DNA of 64,000 nt, from positions 3,953,921 through 4,017,920 of the forward strand of contig CP034986.1 of assembly GCA_004026145.2 (NCBI GenBank), written 5' to 3'. Below are positions 12,813 through 26,500 of this stretch, piece by piece. A program made the translations under genes and the position numbers. Under the pieces are notes generated by a model that saw only the letters and a list, made by a program, of their open reading frames with translations, was not told the origin of the DNA and made no database searches. The stretch is from Takifugu bimaculatus. Taxonomy: Eukaryota > Chordata > Actinopteri > Tetraodontiformes > Tetraodontidae. Position 1 is the first letter of the stretch. Each line of letters begins with the position of its first letter.

Positions 12813-13917
12813 GTGGAGACAGGACAGCTCTATGCAAATATAATTACCCCAATTAAAACAGGGATTCCAGAGGGGGGAGTTTCGGGGGGAGGGGGCTGGC
12901 ATGTGCCGATGGGTAAATGATAGACCTGGAGCTGTGTAAGAGTGTGTGAGTGTGTGTGTTCCTGTCAATGCGCACATGTGTGGGTGTTGACATCCTGGCA
13001 GCGCTGTTCTTCTCACCCCCACCCCCACCCCCAATCCTTCACCTCCCCCCCTAAAAAAAAAAAAAGCGCCTCCCTATCCACGCGTCTTGGGGGAGAGGCT
13101 TGTGAGGAACTCCGTGTTTTTTGCGGGAGGAAGGAATGAGGACACGAATCAGTGAGCCCAGGAGCAAATCAGCCTCACGAGGACTTTTGGGGGGGGGGGG
13201 GACGCCTGCGTGACCAACGAAAGTTCTGATGCGTTCAAACACCAGTGCAACAATTATCCTTGACCCATTTAACTTTAAACGCTCATTAAATCTGCGCTGC
13301 AGGTGCAGAGGCACTACAGAGGGAACCGCTTGAATATTGGCCCCTGAATTCTCTCTGTTTGTTGTTTGCCTCCATCTTGCCTGAGGGGGCGGCGTATGTA
13401 TCAAGAGGAGATCTGAAAAGGGGGCCTAAATATCAGAGACCAGAGCAAAGATCCATATTAATGCTTTACAGATTGGGTCTGGGACTTTTAATTGGACAGC
13501 GGTGCGGCTTGGCTGTGTGCACGGTACATTATACCATACGGGATTACAGGGAGTTTGCTGCCTTTAGCTAGCTTCCTGTTAGCAAACGTGTAGCAATGAG
13601 GGCACGTGTTGTTGGCTCACACACTAGCTCACGCTTGAGGAAGCAGCTAACGATGGGGTGTTGATCAGACGCTCACCTAAGTTTGAATGCCATCTTAGTT
13701 TTCTGGGCTTTGCTTTAATGTTCGCAACAATGGATTTATGGGATACGGATGACAGCTGAACTGACGTAATCGTTTGCGACGTCGCTGTCCGCATGCGCTC
13801 GTCTTTTCCACCCAAAGGGGGCAACGCCACAAACCAACGCCTGTCAGGTTGGATTAATTTCTGAGAAACTACCTGTGCAAATAAATATATATCAAAAGCT
13901 CCTTTATGACACATAAA

Positions 13918-14430
13918 GGTTCCTCCCTTCTTGTTCCTTCCAATGGTTGAGTCCAAACAAGGAGTCCACCCAGAACCTATGAGACATCATCTAGAGGGGT
14001 TCCTCAAAGAGCCCAATTATATTTCAAGGGTTTCGCTTTAAAGGCAGACAAAGGTTCCACCAAGAACCCTCTTCAGGGTTTCATTCAGAACCCAGACAAC
14101 AAGGCCCTCCCTGAGTCCTGCTGCTTATCATATGTTTCTTCTTAAGACTGTACAGGCTGCTTTTTTGGGCTGAAAGGGTTTCATCTCCAACCACTGCAAA
14201 CCCTCAACAGGCTCAAGGGTTTCACTAGAACACAAGGAGTTCCACCAAGAACCCTTTTGTGCTTCAAACGTTTCAGCTAGAGCCAACATGGAAGGTTTAC
14301 CGGGAACTCTTTTGTTTTAAGAGTTTCATTCAGATCATACACAAGAGAGCGACTAAGAACCCAGGAGTAGGGACCTTTGAGATCCACAGGAACTCCTTTG
14401 ACCCAAAGAACCAGTAAAAGTGCCTTGCTC
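13918..14430. repeat. Diverged GGTTC/GAACC tandem-like repeat tract
   Basis: About half a kilobase in which the phrases AAGGTTCCACCAAGAACCC, GGGTTTCA and CAGAACCC recur every 40-80 bases in degenerate form (for example near 14051, 14076, 14240 and 14381). Each phrase is partly palindromic (GGTTC facing GAACC), so the tract could fold into a series of small hairpins. It resembles an old minisatellite or a degraded transposon interior. I cannot name a family. Confidence 0.6.
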
Positions 14431-16243
14431 AAAGATCCAAAGAGGCCTTACTACTAGCATGTTTGGGTCATGTAATCAACTTGATTCTGATGGAGTTAGC
14501 AGGATTTTTATTTTCCTACCATGTTGACATGTTGCGAGGCTGCAGAATTTCTCCAGTTCTCTCTGATTCACAGCAGCAGGGGAGATGATCAAGTCCCAAT
14601 CCCTCTCATAACGGATGGCTGCTTTCTTAAAAGGGACTTTAACTTCAAAATGCTCCCTCTGATCTTATACATGAATTTTTTAGTGTCTGCTTGCATTGCC
14701 GTTTCCATTCAAGACCCTGGTTCCTATTCTCCAGATCCAAATTCATTGTGTCCCATTTGGCTGGAAAACGTCGTTATTTTCAGCTGAATAGCTATTTATC
14801 ATTCAGTCAAACCTGACCTTTTTCCAAGGACCGTAACATCGAGCTGAAGACTAATTTCGCCGTTGCCTGTGTGTTTGCTGCTAATCCCCTCCCCACTCCT
14901 CGCCTTCCCCCCACCAACGCCACCAACCCCCTTTACCTCCTTCATGTCGCCCTCCTGACAAAGGCGAAGGGAAAGGGTAGAAACCCCACTAGAAAATGAA
15001 AGTCATCCTTTTACCGTTCTCAGGGGAGCCTGAACTTGGTGACTGCGAAAACGATATTTGACGAGGTCAAACACAATAAAGGATATTGCTTTCACGTGAA
15101 ATTTTAATTACGAGGAGTCCATCATTGCTTCCTCTTCATTAAAAATGCCACGTCGTTGCTAAAGGAAGGGATCATCTGCGTAGACAGAATAACCGTAGCT
15201 ATTTTAGGATGTTCGGCTATTGCTAACTGTCCAAAATTGCACATTCTGTTAAGCTACTGAATTTTCTAATTGTAGGAAGCTGCACATATGCCTGATAAAT
15301 CCATTTGTTAGTGATCTGCGATTCAGTTTAATCTGTGTAATCAGCTGCTGAATCGCTCGATTGAAATATTCAGTTTCCTCCCGATCGCTCGTGCATTCAA
15401 CGCTGGCTGCTGTGTAATTATTCCAGTGTGATTTCGCACATTCTGGCGGCTTGTAAATAAGTGTGCGAGGCTTAAAGTGCTTTTATCTGACATTCAATCA
15501 GGGCGATCACACATCTCGGCGGTGCCAGAGACCGACCTCGAGGCAGCAGTAGGGATCCACGAGCTTCCAGCTGTGATGTGCCTGTTTTTGGACTGTGGAA
15601 GGAACCTTGATTAGCATTTTCTAATGCATGATAGCTAAACTACAGATGCTGTTTTTTTTAGCATAAAAGCCTGATTTCAGTGCAATGTCCAAAGACAGTT
15701 GTGCAGAAAATTGCTCCATCTCGATGGATACTGGACTCCGGACTCCGCCGGCGTTTCTGAATCTAGTACAACCACAGCTTTCTTCTCCCCCAAACAATAA
15801 ATGCTTTCACGCTGAAAGACCTTGAACACTTCCAGCAACACAAGTCCTGCCTTCGGAACGGGAATATTCCACATCTGCACGGGCCCACTTTGCAGCACAT
15901 CGATAAAGCCGTCCGTGTGCTGTGGAGGGTTTAAATCTCTCCACTATCAGACACCCACAGCAGTTTATCTCAGTGCTCTGGGAGCTGCGCTAACAAGCAC
16001 ATTTCTGCTGCTGAAAATCAAGCGTGAAATCTCGCACCGCGGAAAACCTCAGTGTCACTCATCCCCCCCCAAATGTAAAGTTATTGTTACTGAGAAGCGC
16101 TGCACACTGTGCTGCTCTGCCTCTTTTCAGCTGGGACCTTTTTATGGCGGCACAAGGGGTCATGTTGTCACGCGCTGGATCAGACGTGTCTCATCCTTTC
16201 AAAGGTTGGATTTTATCATCATGATAAAACTCCAATCAACCTG

Positions 16244-16378
16244 AAGTTAACAGCAACAGCAAGTTAACAACAACAGCAAGGTAACAACAACAGCAAGGTA
16301 ACAGCAACAGCAAGTTAACAACAACAGCAAGGTAACAGCAACAGCAAGCTAACAGCAACAGCAAGTTAACAACAACAG
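16244..16378 (+). repeat. 17-bp minisatellite, eight units
   Basis: Eight consecutive units of the form AAGTTAACAGCAACAGC. Variation is confined to a few positions (GTT/GGT/GCT and GCAAC/ACAAC). The 135 bases correspond to 7.9 units. Confidence 0.9.
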
Positions 16379-17427
16379 TCCTTCCCAAAACTCAAACATT
16401 TCACACTAATAAGATGTAACCAAGGCCTGAAGGATTCCTGAAGTTCAACTTTCATACACAATGTTTGATGATCACCACTGCAGATGCTTTTTCTCTATTT
16501 CGAAACCTACTTTGCCAAAAGAAAATGTAAAAATGAATCCAAAGCACCACCTGGGTGTTCTTGCTGTCAAGAGATGTTTAATTCTTACATTTCTGAAAGC
16601 TCACAGACACATTCGGAAGGAGGAAATGTGCTCCCCTCCTCCGAATTATAAAACAAACATACAGTTGTCCTGCACCACTTTCACTTGTTGCACCTTTCAG
16701 AGAGGCGCTAAAAGGTGAACATTAACTAAACGTAAGTTCGAGCCATTGGAGTTGTATTACCACTTATTATTATTATTCAACAGGAAGAAACCTGGATCTG
16801 ACCAAGCTTTATCCTAAACGAGAGATGGAATTTCAGTTACCACCTGTCTGTCTTCCTTTATCTCCTTCAGCCAAATTTTATGCTAAATACTGACTAATAC
16901 CATCAAAGTGTGCCTGATATGTTATTAATTTGCAGTTCTCTAATTGGTGACATAAAAAAATGAGCATAAAAAAGGTCCCATAATGGAATTATATGATTCA
17001 AATTGTAGCCTAAACAGACTCTCAACAAATTCACATGCTCTCCTGCGCCCACACATCTGCAGTCACGTCTTTCAGACTCACGCAGTGCCCGTCACCGACC
17101 AATATATATATACAGTATACACATACAGTATATTTCCACCAGTATTAATGTGATAGAGCCTGCTCCGATCGCTTGTTTCTTCAATTGGATCTCAGCGGGG
17201 CGGAGGTGTACAATGTCAGGCTCGCCCCGGGTTCTCTTCCTTCCACGCAGCGAGAGTGGGTTTAATGGGATTAAAGGGACTTTTGAATGGGGCTGGGTGA
17301 AACGGCGAGGAGCTGGCAGAGACACCACCGTGGCATGTATAGGCACATAGCAGGAGGAGCTCCACACGTAGCGTATTTAGGTCAGAGGACTGCATACATT
17401 AGCACGCAAGGAGATGCTAACTTAGGA

Positions 17428-17731
<304 letters not shown>

Positions 17732-19192
17732 GAGAGACACCTTGCGTTGAGGTGCTAGCTTGATGTTGCTCTGATCATAAGGGAGTCGACGTTTGCATAA
17801 TCTACTTAATCTGATTGAGGGCAGCATCATCAACACAGGCTCAATAATTGATAGCACCATCTGCTGTGGAATCCATCCACCAGGATCTCAAAGTAGGAAT
17901 TGGGTTAGAGCGACGCCGGGTAATTACGGATCACATCCCCCGCCGTAGGGACACCGACAGGGGATGATTGCGGTTAGCGCGTTTTTGTTTTTTTTGTTTG
18001 TTTGTTTGTTTTATCGCGCTCACAACGCGATGGATGGGGTCGGTGGCTGTGCCCTCCGCAACTGTGGGCTGGAGGCAATGTGACTTCAAAGTCATTTCTG
18101 CACTGGGAAATTCCCTGTGAGTGGGGGAGTGGAAGAAGCGGAATTCCATGTGCAAGCTTGACCAATGGAATCAATAGTTTCGGAGCAACAGTGTCAAAAC
18201 AGTCTCGACAACGTCTCATTTAAACTGACGGGAGGTTATTCCTGTAAGCTGCCAGAGCAGATTCCTCTTCTTCTTCCCAGTCCGGCGTAACGCGGCGATG
18301 CTCCCAGGGCACGTCTCTGGCCTATTCCCGTCCCCTCTCCCCTGACATGTGGCTGTCTCCGATAATCCAATGTGACGCCTTCCCTGGTGTGTTTGTATAA
18401 AATCCCAAATATTCACAGAGAACTCCGTGTGCCGCCCCACCAGAAGCGATAACCCCCTTTCTCAGGGCGTACATATCAAAGCAGCTTATTTGGCTCTCCC
18501 CAGTACGCACGACTGGAGTCGCTGATGTTTGACAGATGACGACTTTGCATCGATCCCGAAAACACGCAGGAAAACATAAAACAAGCGTAAGAGCTCAGCA
18601 GGTGGGTCCGGAGCTGAGGAAGCCTCCCGCCGTGCTGCTGCTGCTACACGTGTCGACAGATGAAGGCTGTCTTGGAAACGCTCGGATCCGTTTAATGCTC
18701 AGGTTCTCGCGGGCCTGTTAAGGCTGCTCTTACTTTTACAAGGACGTGGATGGTGGAGGAAAAGCAGAAATGGGGCCTTTATCGCCGCTACAGGCGACGG
18801 GATCGTTGGAAAGTTCCTGCTCCAAACCCCCAGTAACTCCCGATTTGATAAGAGAGCCGCAGCGGTTCGCATGTGCTGCTTCAGCACGTCTGCACATCTT
18901 TCCACAGACTTGACAGTTTAGCAGAAAATACCGTGGTACACTCTGCTCTACTTTAGTCATCCTGAAATATCCCCACAGCGCTGACTTGGCTGCCAGGCTT
19001 CCCTGCTCAGCTCAGCTCATGTCAGGTGTGCTGCTCCAAGGTGAATGAGTGACTTTGTTTGAGAAGTATCAAAAGTTGTGTGACAGAAAGTAGACATGAG
19101 GAAACACCTTCATGTCTACTTTGTTAACATTCAACTCTGTAGTTGGACTTTTTTCTTTGCATCACGGTAAAACATTGTTTTAAATGTTTTTA

Positions 19193-19265
19193 GGAGATGC
19201 CAGGGGTTGAACCCAGGACCTCAGACATGGAACGCATGCACTCCCTCACTGAGCTACAGTCCCCC
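19193..19265 (-). pseudogene. tRNA-derived pseudogene or SINE head
   Basis: Read on the - strand, the stretch has an A-box-like TAGCTCAGTGAGGGAG and a B box GGTTCAACCCC at tRNA-like spacing. The T arm can pair with G-U help. The acceptor stem has mismatches (GGGGGAC against ATCTCC), and the anticodon arm closes with a five-base loop, so it is not a working tRNA. A decayed tRNA copy or the promoter head of a tRNA-derived SINE fits best. No obvious SINE body was recognised next to it. Confidence 0.55.
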
Positions 19266-22200
19266 TTGCCCCCAATTCCTGCAGGTCTTGTGAGGTTTTC
19301 TTGATCTGCAGCGATCAGAATCCAGCACATCTGTGACTGAGGGACAGGGGTGAGGGACTGCCGGGGTTCACAGATAGGGTAAAGGCTGGACCGATCCAAT
19401 GATCTCATTGGAAGAAGGTGGCTTGGTTGGTTCAATGACGTTGTTTACACATCACATGGATGGCCAGGATCCACATGCCTCAGCTACTGCCGACCATGCC
19501 CATACTTTTAATGATATTCACTGATGGCTGTTGCCTTTTTCACTCCGCCACACAGCCAAAATGGTCTAGCAGAGCGCATACCTCCATGGATCAAGCCTAT
19601 AGTCGCGGCTGTATTTGTACACTGATAGGTTGTCATGGGGTTGGCTTAACTATATATTAAAGGGCTGAAAATTCAAATATGGCTAATACCTCAGGGATGC
19701 TTCCTGAACCAAATGACAGTTCAGACCCAATGGCTGAACTCTCCTTTGTCTCTGTTCTCAATAAAACCGCCAATCCTGTTCACGGGATTAATGGACGAAC
19801 AAATAAATGGGCTTTTTTCCCAGTTCCTCTGCAGCAGAGGTTGGAGATGGGGGTAAATTGGTTGACAGATATGTAACAGCAGGTGGGGAGAGTGTCGAGG
19901 CCGACCCAACACGCACCTCAACCACGCAGGAAGAAATGTTCGGCTTTCCGCCCATTGACGTTACGCTGGACTGACAGTTTGATTGATGGCTTTAGACAGA
20001 AGGGGGCTGAGAGGGGAGGGGGGGGGGGGCACATGTGAGAGGTGATAAGAATGATGAGAAACAGACAGCCCCAAAGACAGCTATGTCCCGATATTCATTA
20101 GGGAAATTAAGGCTGTTAGCTAAATGACAATTTCTGTGTTTTTTTTGTGCGCATATGGTCTGTCTGCTCCGGAGGGCAAAAGTCCTCTGTCTTTTTTGCC
20201 CCCTCCCCCCTCTCTCCCTCTCTCACACATTCACACTGACTGGTGTTGCGGGATTAAAAAGAGACGCATATTAGCGTGATTTGATTTCAGGGCTTAAAAA
20301 CAACAAGGAAATACTTAAAATAGTGACACGATTCTGTAAAAAAACAAAAGAGGAAAAAGCCAGAATGCTCCCGTTCAAGGACAAGGTCAATGTGTCGCGA
20401 GTCTGTGTGGTTTATTTCCCCTTGTTTCTGTGCCATATAATTGCATTTTCTGAGGGTTTCTGGCTCCTGCATCCTTCCCCTGCTCCTTCCTCGGTGCCAC
20501 TTTATTTTCCCTCATCCACAGCCGCAACAATCTACATCCAAATGTATATTAAGCAGGACATTTCCTCAAAGGCAAGAAAATACGAGCAATATATGTGCAC
20601 ACGCACGCACGCCAATACAGTCCAATCAAAATGAATAATTTACCAACATGTGACAGTACACGGGCAGGCGCGTGCTCCCTGACACCAACACATTAACCAA
20701 GGAGTGCAGGGTCACGGATTGCAGCTTCCTTACACCAGTCTCTGAATATTAATGTGTGGGGACAGATAAGCAACCGTGGAAATCCCTTTAAGGCCACGCT
20801 GGTCTTTTTTTGTGTGGGCTAATTTATGGTTCATGCAAATTGGAGCTTTCAGGTTGAATATTTGTGCATACAGAATGTTCTTTAGGCTCTTTTGAGATGA
20901 GCCCGAGCTGACACGGTGTGGTGTGATGCGCGCCCAACACGCTTTGTTTCTGTCCGACTTGATCCAGATTAGTTGTGACATCGTGCAAAATTAGGGGATG
21001 ATACACTCACAGTGTTTGCTGCATATGTTTGTTGATGGGTTTAGCGGCATCTGCCCACTTCCGTTTCTCCGTTTCCCATGCAGTTAGAGCCCATTTAATA
21101 TCTTTTAGCACTTGCTTCACCTGTCCAAAAGGGGGCAGGTGATGAGTCCATCTAAAAGATAGCGTCAACCTAAACGATATGTATCCACCAACTCCTTATT
21201 TGTTGAATTCACTTGCCTTTAAACAGATCCAGATGATGTGGATGTCCACACTGACAGTGATTAATTTACCAGGGGGGTTATTCTCAAGTGCCCTCATCTC
21301 TTACAAGTGCTGAGAAGAAGACGTTTATTGTGATCCTGAGTGATGTTTATCCATTCAGAAGTCGCTGGCTGCATAAAGATGAGTCACGCACAGCAGGAGC
21401 GTAATCAGACTCGATTAGAGACGGCGCCGTTCGCTCCTTTGCTCTATATGGGGTTTTCTTTGCCAACAGTCCCTCACCTATGACCTCTGTCCTCCTCCTT
21501 CTTCCCTCTCCTTGTCTAGTAAATCCTTTAATCTGGGCTACTCCGTGACCCCTCCCTTTTATATAGAAGTCGGGTACATGTCTGCACCCCCGCCCCGTGA
21601 AATTAGCCAGTCAGCGCTGCCAGACGCTCTTGAAAAAGACACAGATGAGGCGGGAAGAATATTGCGTTCAGTTCTCCAACTGGTTCAGACAGAGATGGCA
21701 AAATTTAAACAGCGGAAAAAGCAAACACGTTTTTGTGTCCCAGATTAGTGAGTCGGCGTAACGGGTTTTTAAAGCACTGAAGAAAACAGAAATGTCAGGA
21801 CAAATTAACAGCACATGGCTGAAAACAATCTCTGCGGATTAGAGGCGTCTTCAAGACCACTGACCTCACATCCACCATTTAATCATCTTTAAATGCTCCA
21901 CCCCTCCATGATGTCAGTTAACTGACAGGTGGATTAAAGGAAGAGCACTATAAGAGTTTTGAAATGTCAGAAAGTGCTCATGCCTAATTGTTCTCTCGGT
22001 ACAACGGATAGCAACAAATCATTAGAACTGCAGCAATGCATATTTCTCCATTATCACGATGGGGATGCCATTTAAATTTGATTTAAATGGATATAAACGA
22101 ATACAGGATGAGCATCCCAAACCTTTTTATATATTAACTGTTCAATAAACCAGAAGCACTGATCTTCACCCATGGCATCTCCAGAGGCAGAGAATTGTAG

Positions 22201-22619
22201 TATTCTCTTTCAAGTTAGTATTTACATGAATTTTTGTGTTTATGTGTTGCCAAGTCGTTTAACAAAATGCAGGTAGTGGTATTTATGGGGGACAAATTTA
22301 GCTCTTTTTCAAAAAGCTAAATTAGAACTGCCAAAACTACATTTATATACCAACAGTCTGAACTTATCAAGTGTTATTATGACCGATAAATACAAAGTTA
22401 TAGATACTTATTAATTTTTTGGTAAATGTGGCGACATCATGTGGGGATTTAGTGTAATTAGTAATATTTGACAAGTCAACTAAACTAAGACGACTACGAA
22501 TGTAATTCCAAACATCGCAAACACTTTTCCACGTTTGAGTTAGTTCCATAAAACTGCCCTAGCCAAGCGAAACTACGCCAAAAATCCTCAGATAAACTGG
22601 AAAATCTCGTCAAAAAGTT

Positions 22620-23438
22620 TCAATTTCCGGTTTCTTCTTTGAAATCCGAAGCGCGTGCACCTGTTCGCCCGTGACATCATTTATTTACCTGTTGTATCTC
22701 CTCGCGCTCTATTTCCCCTTTCAACCCGGAAGGCGGGGCGCGAGGCAGCGCTCGAGCGCAGAGGCAGACTCAGCCCCGTCAGACCAGCCTCCGAATCCTT
22801 CAGCGTTCAAACGCCGCCCGAGCAGCAGCGACGCGCGGAAAATTGACCTTAGTTTGCAAACCTTGGCGTTATTAGATCGCTTTTATTTACTCGGATAATT
22901 ACACCCCGGAGACGAAGGGAAGGGGGTTTATTTCTTTTTGTAGCAGCGGGACAGACTCGGCGACACCGGAGCTCAGAGCGCGGAGGAGACGCAGCTTATG
23001 AACCAGGGACGCACGGCTTTATTCCTGCACAGGAGGACGGCACTTTGGATTAGTTTAACGCACTCTTTGTGAGTGGCATGTGCCTCCAACGTAACTAAAA
23101 TATTTTATTTTACGGTTCTCAGCCCAGCGTTATCCTGTAGTGGATAAGAACCGCCCCAGGACACAGCGGATGCATGCACTTCTGTGCAGGAAAAAGCTGT
23201 AATCTGTAGCAAAATCGGAGAATATCATTTTCATTTGAGTTGTTATATTGCTTAGAAATAAAGCCTTAAGTGCGTTCCTACGGGTTTGGACGGTGAAGTG
23301 TTTTTTTTTTCCCCCGAACTGCGAGAACCCCGGTGAAATCGGGTTCGGGATGCGTCGCAGCTGAAAGCAGCAGTTCTGGACTTGGGTGCTGAAATCTGAT
23401 CGGGCCGAGCTCCACTTGCCAAAGCGGGACAACCCAGG
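22620..23438 (+). promoter_or_regulatory. sema4f: CpG-rich promoter and 5' UTR region of sema4f
   Basis: CG dinucleotides are visibly dense from about 22640 to 23560, compared with the AT-rich DNA before it. The block ends at the start codon of the signal-peptide exon. I see no convincing TATA box at a fixed distance, which fits a CpG-type promoter. The start site cannot be placed from sequence. Short open frames in this block (for example from 22655 and 22671) would be upstream ORFs or antisense noise and carry no family motif. Confidence 0.6.
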
Positions 23439-23529
23439 ATGCGAGGCGGCCGTGCGACGATGATCCTGCTCCCGGCGGTGTGCCTGCTCTGCGCGGCCTC
23501 CTGGGCAGCGACCCTGGGCGGACTGGGAG
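23439..23529 (+). CDS. sema4f: sema4f exon 1: start codon and signal peptide
   Basis: The ATG at 23439 has A at -3. The encoded N-terminus has a hydrophobic core (MILLPAVCLLCAASWAA) suited to a cleaved signal peptide. A second in-frame ATG lies at 23460, just before the core, and could also serve. The donor GGGAG/GTGAGT is strong. The exon ends in phase 1, and the next exon begins with AT, so the split codon becomes GAT (Asp). Confidence 0.85.
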
Positions 23530-26500
23530 GTGAGTGCATCCTGCAGGACGGAGGAAAACAAACACGCACGACGGCCGCGTTGTTGCTGATGAAACCTGAA
23601 CTTATTTTAGATTTAAAAACAGACGGTGTGCATTTCATCACCAGCGAGTGTCTTCACTTTGCAAATACCCAACAGTGCGGCCGTGTGCGTCTAATTTTCT
23701 GGCCTTTTTTGCAACTATGAGGCAACCGGGTCACCCTTGCAACATGCCTCTGGCTCCACATCTACAACTTCAGCACGGTTTGCCAACTGCGGAGAAAAGA
23801 ATGCCGAAGGAAAAAAAAAATGCTGTGGCATTGTTCAGTCTCTGCAGCCTTTAACCGGGCTTGATGAATGATGCTGGCAGAGCAGGCAGGTGCCCGACTT
23901 GTTCCTCGGGCACAAACTCCGAGGCACATTAGAGGCTTCGAAACGTAAAGGGACAGTTTAGAGGGGGCAAAAAAAAAACGTGCTTTTGAGGTTTTTGCTT
24001 GAGCCAGAGCGGGTCAGAGGTCAGGATTTATCTGCGTGGAGGAAATGAGCCCTGACGCTTTTAACCAAAGAGTTTGTTTGGATCGCACTCCCAGCAATAT
24101 TTAAAAGCAGCAAATAGTGGAGAGGCTCCTACAGATTGGGATGGGTGAGTGAATAGGAGATAAGCTTGGCTCGCTAACAGGCTCTCCCTTTGTGCTCCAA
24201 CTCCCGGGGTCAGCTGCGCAGCCTTGACGGCCTTCCTGTTTTCTGAAAACTGACCGTCCAAAATGAGAAGATGCATCCAGAGCGCTGAAGTATTAGGAAG
24301 CCAGAGGGGGGAGGGGCAGCCATCCAGCGATTGTATTCCAGCCTTCCTGGCTTTATCTTGTTTGTTTTTAATATAAAATCTTAAAGTATTGGTCTGAAAT
24401 CCTTCTCGATCTGGTCCTTTCTTGCCCAGCGTGGGATTGTTTCTGCACACGCATGCAAGGATGCACAGATTTGTCTGCCGCACGGTCGACTCGGGCATAT
24501 TTTCTGAATGAGCGCAGTATCCGATGGTCGGATTCCAGCCTGTGCGCGGGCGCGATTATACAAGGGAGGCCCGTGGCGTGCTGGGCCCACAACAAATACA
24601 GTTGGACCGCGTCCCAACCGACGCCAACGAGGGAGGAGGAGAGACGGAGGGATCCGTCAGCGGCTCCCTGTTTGATGTTTTCCTACTCTTAAGTCGCCCC
24701 TTGTGTTTGCCGTCTCTCCGAACCTCGCAGGGCGTGCGCGTCCGTGCCGCGGCGCTCTCGGGGTGTTATGATTGAATCCGGGCTCTTACGTAAGACAGTG
24801 TTGTTGTGAGCAACTGGTCAGGTGGCTCACATGATTGCGCGTGTTCGTCAGTGCACAGGAGCACCTGAGCAGGGCGTCTTAAGGGCAGCGTTGACATAAA
24901 AACAAGTGAAAGTACTGCAGCTAGTGCCACCTACAGGCTGTTTCCATTAGTTCAGCGTGTAATAACTAGATGTTCATCCTGTTATAATGAGATTAGATTA
25001 TGTTGTGTGTGTTTTTCGCCGTTGAACCTGTTTTCTCACTGACGCTCAGTGATGCATCTGCTTGTTAAGTGTGATGTTAAAGCAGATTTAATTAGCCTGT
25101 TGTGGAATTACCCCCCACCCAGCTAGCAAGCATTGGGGGTGGGGGTAGGGGGGGGGGGTAATAAAACTGCTCCTGGAAAGAGCGGTGCACCAGCAAAAAC
25201 GTATTACTTAAGAAATTCTTCATGCTTGATCAGGGTACTTGGCGGCGCATGAAAACAACAACAAAAAAAAACCATCAATGAAATGGCTGGAAAAATAAAC
25301 CCGTTTGCCCCTTGCGTCACAGTCGACATGGGCACTGTGCAGTCAGTTTCTCTGGTCTAGGTAGCCTTTTTTAATGCCTCTCACATGAAACTCATTAGGG
25401 TGTCGGCACACATGGGCGGGCCCGGCTCCCGGCGGTACGACCACTGTACGGAACCATTTGCAGCGAGGGGAGAGAGGGGAGCTCAGCTTCATGCCACGAG
25501 ATGGGTTAGTCCACAAACATGCGATTGTGTGCCTAAAAAGATTCTTCTGTCTGTTTGGAGTCCAAAACATCCCCCCAGCCAAACATTTCTCCTTCCTGGA
25601 GCTTTCACTGATGGAGGATTCAGACCTCTGTTGGACTTTTCTGGCGCGAAGGCCAGCATTTTCACACGGGCTGCGCCTGAACTATGAGCGTGTGGGCGGA
25701 CGGGAGTTCCTAATAACAAAGACTAATCAAAGCAGGCTGGAAAATAAGGGTGATGTTCACGAAGTACTGTTGTGAAGGTGGGCGGAGCCCGGGGCTGCGA
25801 TGTCTGCGTTGCCCTCTTGCGAATCTTGGGGGCATCACACGGGGGACAAAGCAAGAGAATTCAGACGAATGGGTGTGAATTAGTGCAGGCTGAACCTGAA
25901 CTTTGTTGTTTCTTAAAATTCTGTGTATGAATCCTTCATAATATTACTGACAGACGCTTTTCGAAAGCAACACTGAGCTGATGCAATCAAAAAGGATTTT
26001 TGAAATTCTGCTTCACAGACCACTTAAATGGATTAAATATAACGTTTAGTCCAGTTCAAGCTCCCTGAACGAGTGCAGAAGAGTTCCTGAGTCATGCTAA
26101 GGTTAGGAAATTGGATCAGGGGTGCTCCTTGGCCACACAGATCAGACTCATGAGGCGTGATATGTCACAGATAGGAGCAGGCCCGGAAGAGCGGAACCAT
26201 TGAAATGAACTACAGCGGCGTGTGGGTTGAATCAACATCATTGTGCCCCGGCGGTGAAAATGAAGCTGCTTTCTGAAGAAAGAGAACAGTCATGGATGCT
26301 ATTCACACTCGCCTTTTGCTTGATGAGACAAAAAAACTCCTTTTTAGGCCATCTCTTGAGTGCATAATGGAAAGTATGCTCTGGTATCGCATCTATCCCT
26401 CTCAGGCCCATCAGTGGTGCTTTAAGTAGCATCCGCCTGTTTTCAAAGGCTTGTATCATTGGTAGATCCTTTTTGTTTATGCGCCTCCCGCTATCTTGTC

